Shown: positions 38,379 to 46,272 of the stretch, in pieces | How the letters are laid out: the number at the start of each line of letters is the position of its first letter | Position numbering within the stretch: the first letter of the stretch is position 1 | Source of the DNA: DATARH01 sp963712835 | GTDB taxonomy: Bacteria; Pseudomonadota; Alphaproteobacteria; ATCC43930; CGMCC-115725 | Length of the DNA: 64,000 nucleotides | Assembly (NCBI GenBank): GCA_963712835.1 | Contig: CAVQJJ010000019.1 | Location: 247,384-311,383 of the forward strand | Direction: 5' to 3' | Position numbers and translations under genes: made by a program | The notes under the pieces: model-generated | Databases searched by the model: none | What the model saw: the letters and a program-made list of their open reading frames with translations, nothing else | What the model was told of the DNA's origin: nothing

Positions 38379-39604
38379 GCGACCCGGCCGCACCGCGTGC
38401 GATCGACCAGCTCGATCCGGAGCTCGAGGGCGCGTCGCATATCCGCAATTTCATGCTGAATTTCGGCCCGCAGCACCCGGCCGCGCACGGCGTGATGCGC
38501 ATGGTGCTGGAGATGGACGGCGAGACGATCGAGCGCGCCGACCCGCATATCGGCCTGCTACACCGCGGCACCGAGAAGCTCATCGAATACAAGACCTATC
38601 TCCAAGCAATCCCCTATTTCGACCGGCTCGATTACGTCTCGCCGATGTGCCAGGAGCACGCCTTCGCGTTGGCGGTCGAGCGGCTGATGGGCATCGAGCC
38701 GCCGCCGCGCGCCAAATACATCCGCGTGCTGTTCGCCGAGATCACCCGTATTCTCAATCACTTGCTGAACGTCTGCGCGTTCGGTCTCGATCTTGGCGCG
38801 ATCACCCCGTTCCTCTGGGGCTTCGAGGAGCGCGAGCGGCTGATGGAGTTCTACGAGCGGGCCTCGGGCGCCCGGCTGCACGCCAATTACTTTCGACCGG
38901 GTGGCGTGCACATGGACCTGCCGCCGCGTCTCGTCGATGACATCGCCGCGTTCTGCGAGACCTTCCCGCAGACCGTCGACGATATCGAGGAGTTGCTGAC
39001 CGACAACCGCATCTTCCGCCAGCGCACGGTCAATATCGGGGTGTTGAGCGCGGCCGATGCGGCGGATTGGGGCATGTCCGGCCCGATGCTGCGCGCCTCC
39101 GGCGTCGCCTGGGATTTGCGCCGGGCGCAGCCCTATGACGTCTACGCCGAGATGGATTTCGACGTGCCGATCGGCAAGAACGGCGATTGCTTCGACCGCT
39201 ATCTGGTGCGCGTCGAGGAAATGCGGCAATCGGTGCGCATCATCAAGCAGTGCCTCGAAAAGATGCCATCCGGGCCGGTCAAGATAAACGACCGCAAAGT
39301 CGCGCCGCCGCCGCGCGCCGTGATGAAGCAGTCGATGGAAGCCCTCATCCACCACTTCAAGCTTTACACCGAGGGCTATCACGTGCCCGCGGGCGAGACC
39401 TACACTGTCGTGGAGGCGCCCAAGGGCGAGTTCGGCGTCTATCTCGTCGCCGACGGCACCAACCGTCCGTACCGCTGCAAGATCCGCTCCCCCGGCTTCG
39501 CCTTCCTGCAGGCGACCGAGTTCTTGTGCAAGGGCCACATGCTGGCCGATCTCGTCGCGGTTGTCGGTTCGATGGACATCGTCTTCGGCGAGATCGACCG
39601 ATGA
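38375..39604 (+). CDS. nuoD: NADH-quinone oxidoreductase subunit D
   Basis: A 409-residue 49-kDa subunit that, with NuoB, forms the quinone pocket. Conserved segments are FGPQHPAAHGVMRMVLEMDGE (quinone-site His), HIGLLHRGTEKLIE and the C-terminal GEFGVYLVADGTNRPYRCKIR. It overlaps nuoC and nuoE by 4 nt each. Confidence 0.98.
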   Translation: MSDPAAPRAIDQLDPELEGASHIRNFMLNFGPQHPAAHGVMRMVLEMDGETIERADPHIGLLHRGTEKLIEYKTYLQAIPYFDRLDYVSPMCQEHAFALAVERLMGIEPPPRAKYIRVLFAEITRILNHLLNVCAFGLDLGAITPFLWGFEERERLMEFYERASGARLHANYFRPGGVHMDLPPRLVDDIAAFCETFPQTVDDIEELLTDNRIFRQRTVNIGVLSAADAADWGMSGPMLRASGVAWDLRRAQPYDVYAEMDFDVPIGKNGDCFDRYLVRVEEMRQSVRIIKQCLEKMPSGPVKINDRKVAPPPRAVMKQSMEALIHHFKLYTEGYHVPAGETYTVVEAPKGEFGVYLVADGTNRPYRCKIRSPGFAFLQATEFLCKGHMLADLVAVVGSMDIVFGEIDR

Positions 39605-40242
39605 GCGAGCACGGGGCCAGCGGCCCTCCTTTCGAGCAGCCGGCGAGCTTCGAGTTCACGCCGGAGAATATGGAAAAGGCGAAGTACCATATCGCCAAAT
39701 ACCCGCCCGGCCGGCAGGCGAGCGCGGTGCTGCCGCTGCTCGACCTGGCACAGCGCCAGCATGACAACTGGCTGCCCAAGGCGGCGATGGACTACGTCGC
39801 CGGCATCCTCGATATGGCGCCGATCCGCGTTTACGAGGTCGCGACCTTCTATACGATGTTCAACCTCCGGCCGGTCGGCCGCTGGTTCCTGCAGGCCTGC
39901 ACGACGACCCCGTGCTGGTTGACCGGCTCCGACGATATCGTCGCCGCCTGCCGGAAAAAGCTCGGCATCGGCGTCGGCGAGACGACGGCGGACGGAAAGT
40001 TCACGCTGGTCGAGGTCGAATGCCTCGGGGCCTGCGTCAACGCGCCGATCCTTCAGGTCAACGACGATTTCTACGAAGACCTCGACGGCCCGGCGACCGA
40101 GAAGCTGCTCGACGCGCTCGCCAGCGGGACACAGCCGCCGATGGGCTCGGTCACCGGGCGCCAGGGCTCGATGCCGGCCCCTGGCAAGACCACGCTGACC
40201 GAGCTGCCGGCCAAGAACGGGAAGGGCGCCGATGCTGGCTGA
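39601..40242 (+). CDS. nuoE: NADH-quinone oxidoreductase subunit E
   Basis: A 213-residue 24-kDa subunit of the NADH dehydrogenase module with a thioredoxin-like [2Fe-2S] domain (N1a). The four Cys are in QACTTTPCWLTG and ECLGACVNAP. The start ATG overlaps the nuoD stop. A Pro/Gly/Lys-rich tail of about 40 residues follows the domain. Confidence 0.96.
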   Translation: MSEHGASGPPFEQPASFEFTPENMEKAKYHIAKYPPGRQASAVLPLLDLAQRQHDNWLPKAAMDYVAGILDMAPIRVYEVATFYTMFNLRPVGRWFLQACTTTPCWLTGSDDIVAACRKKLGIGVGETTADGKFTLVEVECLGACVNAPILQVNDDFYEDLDGPATEKLLDALASGTQPPMGSVTGRQGSMPAPGKTTLTELPAKNGKGADAG

Positions 40243-41521
40243 CCAGGACCGCGTTTTCACCAATCTCTACGGCGAGGGCGACTGGCGTCTCGCCGGTGCG
40301 CGCTCGCGCGGCGTGTGGGACGGCACCAAAGACATCATCCTCAAGGGCCGCGACTGGATCGTCGAGGAGATCAAGCAATCAGGGCTGCGCGGCCGCGGCG
40401 GGGCCGGCTTCCCGACGGGGCTCAAATGGTCGTTCATGCCGAAAGAGAGCAACCGGCCTTGCTACCTCGTCGTCAACGCCGATGAGAGCGAGCCCGGCAC
40501 CTGCAAGGACCGAGATATCCTGCGTTACGACCCGCATCGTTTGGTTGAGGGTTGCCTTCTGGCCGGCGTCGGCATGGGGGCAACCGCCGGCTATATCTAC
40601 ATCCGCGGCGAGTTCTATAACGAGGCGCAAAACCTCCAGGTCGCGATCGACGAGGCCTATGACGCCGGCCTGATCGGCAAGAATGCCTGCGGCTCGGGCT
40701 ATGATTTCGAGCTCTACATGCACCGCGGTGCCGGCGCCTATATCTGCGGCGAGGAGACGGGGCTGCTCGAAAGCCTCGAGGGCCGCAAGGGCCAGCCGCG
40801 CCTCAAGCCGCCATTTCCCGCCGCGGTCGGGCTCTATGGCTGCCCGTCGACGGTCAACAATGTCGAGACCATCGCCACCAGTCCCGAAATCCTGAAGCGC
40901 GGCGCCAAGTGGTTCGCTGGCATCGGCCGCGAGCGCAACACCGGCACCAAAATCTTCTGCATCGCGGGCCATGTGAACAACCCGTGCAATGTCGAAGAAG
41001 CGATGTCGATCCCGATGCGGGAGCTCATCGAAAAGCATGCCGGCGGGGTGCGCGGCGGTTGGGACAACCTGATGGCGGTAATCCCCGGCGGCTCGTCGAC
41101 GCCGTGCCTGCCGAAATCGGTTTGCGACACTGTGCTGATGGATTTCGACGCGCTCGTCGCCGAGAAATCGGGGCTCGGCACGGCGGCGCTGATCGTCATG
41201 GATAAGTCGACCGATATCGTCCGCGCGATCTCCCGGCTGTCGGCCTTCTACAAGCACGAGAGCTGCGGCCAGTGCACACCGTGCCGCGAGGGTTTGGGAT
41301 GGGTCTGGCGCGTCATGGAGCGCATGGTCAAGGGCGACGCGACTGTCGAGGAGCTCGACATGCTCGACGAAGTGACGCGTGAGATCGAAGGCCACACGAT
41401 CTGCGCGCTCGCCGACGGCGCGGTATGGCCGGTGCAGGGCCTGATCCGCCACTTCAAGCCGGAGATGCAGCGCCGCATCGCCGAATACCGCGCGCACGCG
41501 ACGCGCCAGGCGGCGGAGTAG
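40232..41521 (+). CDS. nuoF: NADH-quinone oxidoreductase subunit F
   Basis: A 429-residue 51-kDa subunit that oxidises NADH. The NADH/FMN glycine-rich motif is GLRGRGGAGFPTGLKW. An FMN-contact region is GAGAYICGEETGLLESLEG. Cluster N3 ligands lie in ESCGQCTPCREG plus the later Cys of HTICALADG. It overlaps nuoE by 11 nt. Confidence 0.98.
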   Translation: MLADQDRVFTNLYGEGDWRLAGARSRGVWDGTKDIILKGRDWIVEEIKQSGLRGRGGAGFPTGLKWSFMPKESNRPCYLVVNADESEPGTCKDRDILRYDPHRLVEGCLLAGVGMGATAGYIYIRGEFYNEAQNLQVAIDEAYDAGLIGKNACGSGYDFELYMHRGAGAYICGEETGLLESLEGRKGQPRLKPPFPAAVGLYGCPSTVNNVETIATSPEILKRGAKWFAGIGRERNTGTKIFCIAGHVNNPCNVEEAMSIPMRELIEKHAGGVRGGWDNLMAVIPGGSSTPCLPKSVCDTVLMDFDALVAEKSGLGTAALIVMDKSTDIVRAISRLSAFYKHESCGQCTPCREGLGWVWRVMERMVKGDATVEELDMLDEVTREIEGHTICALADGAVWPVQGLIRHFKPEMQRRIAEYRAHATRQAAE

Positions 41522-41525
41522 AGCG

Positions 41526-43610
41526 ATGCCGGATCCGGTCAAGCTGACCATCGACGGCCAGGAAACCGAGGTCGAGCCGGGCACCACGGTGCTTCAGGCC
41601 TGCCAGGGCCTCGGCATCGAGGTCGCGCATTTCTGCTATCACGAACGCTTGGCGATCGCCGGCAATTGCCGCATGTGCCTCGTCGAGCAGGAGCGCGCGC
41701 CAAAGCCGATCGCCTCGTGCGCCATGCCCGTCGCACCGGGCATGGTCATTTTCACCCAGTCGGAAAAGGCCAAAAAGGCGCGCCACGCCGTCATGGAGAT
41801 GCTGCTGATCAACCATCCGCTCGATTGCCCGATCTGTGATCAGGGCGGCGAGTGCGATCTGCAGGACCAGGCGATGGCCTACGGCTTCGATCGCGGCCGC
41901 TATGTCGAGAACAAGCGCGCCGTCGCCGACAAGAATTTCGGCCCCCTGGTCGCGACCGAGATGACGCGCTGCATCCATTGCACGCGCTGCATCCGCTTTC
42001 TGACCGATGTCGCCGGCGTCGAGGAGCTGGGCGCGACCGGGCGCGGCGAGAACATGGAAATCGGCACCTATATCGAGCGCGCGCTCGGCTCGGAAATGTC
42101 GGGCAACATCATCGATCTGTGTCCGGTCGGCGCGCTGACCTCGAAGCCCTACGCGTTCAATGCCCGCCCTTGGGAGCTGCGCAAGACCGAAAGTGTCGAT
42201 GTGCTCGACGCGGTCGGCAGCAATATTCGCGTCGACTCGCGCGGCGCCTCGATCCTGCGCGTGCTGCCGCGCCTCAACGAGAGCGTCAACGAGGAGTGGA
42301 TTTCCGACAAGACCCGCTTTGCCGTTGACGGGCTGACCCGTCGCCGGCTCGACCGGCCCTATATCCGGCGCGGCGGCAAGCTCGTCGAAGCCGACTGGCG
42401 CGAAGCGCTCGACCTCGTTGCTGACCGCCTCAAAGGCACGCCCGGCGAGCGGATCGCGGCGATCGCCGGCGATCTCTGCGACGCGGAATCGATGTTCGCG
42501 TTGAAGGAGCTGCTCGGCGGCCTTGGCGCGACCAGCCTCGATTGCCGCCAGGACGGCGCCAAGATCGACGCCGCATGCCGCGCCGGCTACCTGTTCAACA
42601 CGACGATCGCAGCGATCGACGAGGCCGACGCTTGCCTGCTGATCGGCGCCAACCCGCGCTGGGAAGCGCCGATCGTCAATGCGCGGCTGCGCAAGCGCTA
42701 CCTCGCCGGTGGGTTCAAGATCGCGGCGATCGGCCCAGCGCTCGATCTGACCTTCCCGGTCGAGATGCTTGGCGAGGGCGGCGACACGCTCGCCGCGCTG
42801 GGCCAAGGGGACAATGGCGAGGGCGACCATGGCTGGGCCGGCGGGTTCAAGGACAAGAAGCTGATGGTGATCATCGGCTCGGGCGCGATCGCCCGCGCCG
42901 ATGGCGGACAGGTGCTCGGCGCCGCACGCGCGCTTGTCGAAAGCGTTGGCCATGTCCGCGACGGCTGGAACGGGTTCAACGTGCTGCACCGCGCGGCGTC
43001 GCGGGTCGGCGGGCTCGATCTCGGTTTCCTGCCGGGCGCCGGCGGACGCGACGTAGCCGGCATCCTCGGCGGTTGCCGCGATGGCGCGGTCGAAATCCTT
43101 TACCTGCTCGGCGCCGACGAACTCGACCTTGCCGATGCGGGTTCGGCTTTCGTGATCTACCAAGGCCATCACGGCGATCGCGGTGCGGCGCGCGCCGATG
43201 TCGTGCTGCCCGGCGCCGCCTACACCGAGAAGGACGGCACTTACGTCAACACCGAAGGGCGCGCGCAGCTCGGTCGCCGCGCGGTGTTCCCGCCCGGCGA
43301 GGCGCGCGAGGACTGGACGATCATCCGCGCGCTGTCGGGTGCGCTCGGCAAGCCGCTGCCGTTCAATTCGCTCGCCGAATTGCGCGCCAAGATGCGCGCC
43401 GCGCATCCGAGCCTGATGGAAACTGACGTGCTGACACCCTCGGCCTGGGGAGCGTTCGGTGCGGTCGGGCCGATCGCCGCCACGCCGTTCGTCTATCCGG
43501 TCACCGATTTCTACAGGACGGATCCGATCAGCCGCGCCAGCCCAACCATGGCCGAATGCAGCGAGCTTTTTGTTACCGGTGCCGCGGCGCGGACGGGCAC
43601 GCATGGCTGA
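41526..43610 (+). CDS. nuoG: NADH-quinone oxidoreductase subunit G
   Basis: A 694-residue 75-kDa subunit carrying several Fe-S clusters. The N-terminal [2Fe-2S] ferredoxin domain has HFCYHERLAIAGNCRMCLVE. The His-Cys3 cluster is in HPLDCPICDQGGECDLQ and further ligands are in TRCIHCTRCIRF. The rest is a molybdopterin-oxidoreductase-like domain that has lost its cofactor. The length is typical for the alphaproteobacterial/mitochondrial form. It overlaps nuoH by 8 nt. Confidence 0.97.
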   Translation: MPDPVKLTIDGQETEVEPGTTVLQACQGLGIEVAHFCYHERLAIAGNCRMCLVEQERAPKPIASCAMPVAPGMVIFTQSEKAKKARHAVMEMLLINHPLDCPICDQGGECDLQDQAMAYGFDRGRYVENKRAVADKNFGPLVATEMTRCIHCTRCIRFLTDVAGVEELGATGRGENMEIGTYIERALGSEMSGNIIDLCPVGALTSKPYAFNARPWELRKTESVDVLDAVGSNIRVDSRGASILRVLPRLNESVNEEWISDKTRFAVDGLTRRRLDRPYIRRGGKLVEADWREALDLVADRLKGTPGERIAAIAGDLCDAESMFALKELLGGLGATSLDCRQDGAKIDAACRAGYLFNTTIAAIDEADACLLIGANPRWEAPIVNARLRKRYLAGGFKIAAIGPALDLTFPVEMLGEGGDTLAALGQGDNGEGDHGWAGGFKDKKLMVIIGSGAIARADGGQVLGAARALVESVGHVRDGWNGFNVLHRAASRVGGLDLGFLPGAGGRDVAGILGGCRDGAVEILYLLGADELDLADAGSAFVIYQGHHGDRGAARADVVLPGAAYTEKDGTYVNTEGRAQLGRRAVFPPGEAREDWTIIRALSGALGKPLPFNSLAELRAKMRAAHPSLMETDVLTPSAWGAFGAVGPIAATPFVYPVTDFYRTDPISRASPTMAECSELFVTGAAARTGTHG

Positions 43611-44616
43611 GTTCTGGCACGGCTACGTCTGGCCGACGATCATCGTCGTCGCCGAGATCCTCTGCGTCCTCGTGCCGCTGCTGTTGGCGATCGCCTATTA
43701 CACCTACGCGGAACGCAAGGTTCTGGCCTACGCGCAGCTACGCAAGGGGCCGAACGTCGTGGGCCCGTTCGGGCTCCTCCAGCCGATCGCCGACGCGATC
43801 AAGATGCTGTTCAAGGAGACGATCATCCCGAGCGGCGCCAACCGCGTCATCTTTCTTGCCGCGCCGATCGTCACCGTAGCCCTGGCCCTTGTCGCCTGGG
43901 CGGTCATTCCCTTCGCCAAGGGCATGGTGATCTCCAACATCAATGTCGGCATCCTTTATCTCTTCGCGATCAGCTCGCTCTCGGTCTACGGCACGATCAT
44001 GGCCGGCTGGGCGTCGAACTCACGTTATGCGTTCCTCGGCGCGCTGCGTTCGGCGGCGCAGATGGTCTCCTACGAGGTCTCGATCGGTTTCGTGCTGGTG
44101 ACGGTGCTGCTCTGCGCCGGCTCGCTGAACCTGACCGACATCGTGCTGGCGCAGCGGCACATCTGGTTCGTGATTCCGCTGTTGCCGATGGCGGTGGTGT
44201 TCTTCATTTCCGGCCTCGCCGAGACCAACCGTGCGCCGTTCGATCTGGCGGAGGGTGAATCCGAGCTGGTCGCCGGGTTCCATGTCGAATATTCGGCGAT
44301 GACCTGGCTGCTCTTTTTTATGGGCGAATACGGCAACATGATCCTGGTTTGCGCGATGACCAGCATCCTGTTCCTCGGGGGCTGGCTGTCGCCGATTCCG
44401 GTGGAACCGTTCACCTGGATCCCGGGGCCGATCTGGTTCATCGCCAAGATCCTTTTCGTGATGTTTCTGTTTCTCTGGGTGCGCGCGACCTTTCCGCGCT
44501 TCCGCTACGATCAGCTGATGCGCCTCGGTTGGAAGGTGTTCCTGCCGCTGTCGCTGTTCTGGCTGGTGCTCACCGCCGGCGTTTTGACGGCGATGGGCTG
44601 GGTGCCAAGTCATTGA
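43603..44616 (+). CDS. nuoH: NADH-quinone oxidoreductase subunit H
   Basis: A 337-residue membrane subunit (ND1) at the junction of both arms, with about eight or nine helices. Conserved loops are YAERKVLAYAQLRKGPNVVG, SYEVSIGFVL and ETNRAPFDLAEGESELVAGF, which line the quinone channel. The ATG at 43603 overlaps the nuoG stop. Confidence 0.97.
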   Translation: MAEFWHGYVWPTIIVVAEILCVLVPLLLAIAYYTYAERKVLAYAQLRKGPNVVGPFGLLQPIADAIKMLFKETIIPSGANRVIFLAAPIVTVALALVAWAVIPFAKGMVISNINVGILYLFAISSLSVYGTIMAGWASNSRYAFLGALRSAAQMVSYEVSIGFVLVTVLLCAGSLNLTDIVLAQRHIWFVIPLLPMAVVFFISGLAETNRAPFDLAEGESELVAGFHVEYSAMTWLLFFMGEYGNMILVCAMTSILFLGGWLSPIPVEPFTWIPGPIWFIAKILFVMFLFLWVRATFPRFRYDQLMRLGWKVFLPLSLFWLVLTAGVLTAMGWVPSH

Positions 44617-44645
44617 CGCGGAGTGGGGCCGGGTTGATGGTGGGC

Positions 44646-44684
44646 CTGAGGGATGTGAGGCTGAGGGATGTGAGGCTGAGGGAT
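44646..44684 (+). repeat. 2.6 copies of a 15-bp repeat before nuoI
   Basis: CTGAGGGATGTGAGG at 44646-44660 and 44661-44675, then CTGAGGGAT at 44676-44684, 5 nt before the nuoI ATG. The GAGGG in the last copy is the probable nuoI ribosome site, so the repeat duplicates it. Each full copy holds an ATGTGA start-stop. Confidence 0.8.
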
Positions 44685-44689
44685 CATCG

Positions 44690-45178
44690 ATGAGCCTGTT
44701 CTCGCGCGGCGCGCGTGGCCTCCTCTTGACCGAGCTGCTGTCGGGCATGGCGTTGACCCTGCGCTACATGTTCAAGACGCCGGTCACGGTCAATTACCCC
44801 TACGAGAAAGGGCCGCTGTCATCGCGCTTTCGCGGCGAGCATGCGCTGCGTCGCTATCCCAGCGGCGAGGAGCGCTGCATCGCCTGCAAATTGTGCGAGG
44901 CGATCTGTCCGGCGCTGGCGATCACCATCGAGGCCGAGCCGCGCGAGGACGGCAGCCGTCGCACCACGCGCTACGACATCGACATGACGAAGTGCATCTA
45001 TTGCGGCTACTGCCAGGAGGCCTGTCCGGTCGACGCGATCGTCGAAGGGCCGAATTTCGAGTTCGCCTCGGAGACCCGCGAGGAGCTCTTCTACGACAAG
45101 GAGAAGCTAATGGCGAACGGCGACCGCTGGGAGGCGGAAATCGCCCAGTCGCTGTCGCTCGAGGCGCCCTATCGATGA
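44690..45178 (+). CDS. nuoI: NADH-quinone oxidoreductase subunit I
   Basis: A 162-residue 23-kDa subunit (TYKY) with two [4Fe-4S] clusters, N6a and N6b. The ligands are Cys63/66/69/73 (CIACKLCEAICP) and Cys102/105/108/112 (CIYCGYCQEACP). The 73-nt gap before it contains a small tandem repeat; the gap after it contains a palindromic element. Both gaps are unusual in this otherwise tightly packed operon. Confidence 0.97.
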   Translation: MSLFSRGARGLLLTELLSGMALTLRYMFKTPVTVNYPYEKGPLSSRFRGEHALRRYPSGEERCIACKLCEAICPALAITIEAEPREDGSRRTTRYDIDMTKCIYCGYCQEACPVDAIVEGPNFEFASETREELFYDKEKLMANGDRWEAEIAQSLSLEAPYR

Positions 45179-45204
45179 GCGTGTCCGCCGTAATATGCTG
45201 CCAA

Positions 45205-45311
45205 GCCTCCGCCCCGGCCCTCCCCCGCTTGCGGGGGACGGGGTGGCTGGCGCCGGCGTGTCCGTCTCCCTCCCCGGCAAGCGGGGGAGGGTTGGGGTGG
45301 GGGCTGGAGGC
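45205..45311. repeat. REP-like palindromic element between nuoI and nuoJ
   Basis: The outer arms GCCTCC (45205-45210) and GGAGGC (45306-45311) enclose two G/C hairpins. One is CCCCCGC-TT-GCGGGGG at 45222-45237. The other is CCCTCCCC paired with GGGGAGGG at 45268-45291. C/G-rich elements of this kind are dispersed in many alphaproteobacterial genomes. It may affect mRNA stability inside the operon. Confidence 0.6.
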
Positions 45312-45320
45312 GGTTAGAAA

Positions 45321-45956
45321 ATGATCCTCCCCGCGATCATGTTCTACCTGTTCTCGGCGGTGGCGATCGCCTCGGGCGTGATGGTCGTCTCCGCGCGCAA
45401 CCCGGTTCATTCGGTGCTGTTCCTGATCCTCGCCTTCTTCAACGCGGCGGGGCTCTTCATCCTGATGGGCGCCGAGTTCCTGGCGATGATCCTTGTCATC
45501 GTCTATGTCGGCGCGGTCGCGGTGCTGTTCCTCTTTGTCGTGATGATGCTCGACATCGACTTCGCGCAGCTGCGCACCGGAGCGATGAAGTACCTGCCGG
45601 CCGGCCTCGTGGTCGGGCTGATCCTGCTCGCAGAGTTGGTCTTTGTGTTCGGCAGCTGGGCGATCGCGCCGCAGGTCGCGGGCGTCGCGGCCGCACCGTT
45701 GCCGGCGGCGGCGAACGGCATCAGCAACACCCGCGCTTTGGGCGATCTGCTCTACACCCGCTACTTCTTCGCCTTCCAGGCGGCCGGCATGATCCTCCTC
45801 GTGGCGATGATCGGCGCGATCGTGCTCACCCTGCGGCACCGTGTCGGCGTGCGCCGCCAGGTGATCGCCGAGCAGGTGGCGCGCCGGAGCGGCGAGACCG
45901 TCGAGGTGGTGAAGGTGCCCGTCGGAGCGGGTGTCGAAGCCGAGGCGGCGGAGTAG
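45321..45956 (+). CDS. nuoJ: NADH-quinone oxidoreductase subunit J
   Basis: A 211-residue membrane subunit (ND6) with five helices. The start is FYLFSAVAIASGVMVVSARNPVHSVL-like, and the conserved third helix contains EFLAMILVIVYVGAVAVLFLFVVMM, whose pi-bulge couples quinone chemistry to pumping. An Ala/Pro-rich loop precedes the last helix. It comes after the palindromic spacer. Confidence 0.97.
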   Translation: MILPAIMFYLFSAVAIASGVMVVSARNPVHSVLFLILAFFNAAGLFILMGAEFLAMILVIVYVGAVAVLFLFVVMMLDIDFAQLRTGAMKYLPAGLVVGLILLAELVFVFGSWAIAPQVAGVAAAPLPAAANGISNTRALGDLLYTRYFFAFQAAGMILLVAMIGAIVLTLRHRVGVRRQVIAEQVARRSGETVEVVKVPVGAGVEAEAAE

Positions 45957-45960
45957 GGGA

Positions 45961-46269
45961 ATGACGATCGGCCTTGCTCATTACCTCACCGTCGCCGCGA
46001 TCCTGTTCACGCTCGGCATTTTCGGAATTTTCCTCAATCGCAGGAACGTCATCATCATCCTGATGTCGATCGAGCTGATGCTGCTCGCGGTCAACATCAA
46101 CTTCGTCGCCTTCTCGGTGCGGCTGCACGATCTGGTCGGCCAGGTCTTCGCGATGTTCGTGCTGACCGTGGCGGCCGCGGAGGCGGCGATCGGCCTTGCG
46201 ATCCTCGTCGTCTATTTCCGCAACCGCGGCACGATCCGGGTCGAGGACATCCGGATGATGAAAGGCTGA
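45961..46269 (+). CDS. nuoK: NADH-quinone oxidoreductase subunit K
   Basis: A 102-residue three-helix membrane subunit (ND4L). Buried glutamates used in proton transfer lie in MSIELMLLAVNINFV and VAAAEAAIGLAILV. GGAG lies 8 nt before the ATG at 45961; an upstream in-frame ATG would add a basic N-terminus not seen in the family. Confidence 0.97.
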   Translation: MTIGLAHYLTVAAILFTLGIFGIFLNRRNVIIILMSIELMLLAVNINFVAFSVRLHDLVGQVFAMFVLTVAAAEAAIGLAILVVYFRNRGTIRVEDIRMMKG

Positions 46270-46272
46270 TCG

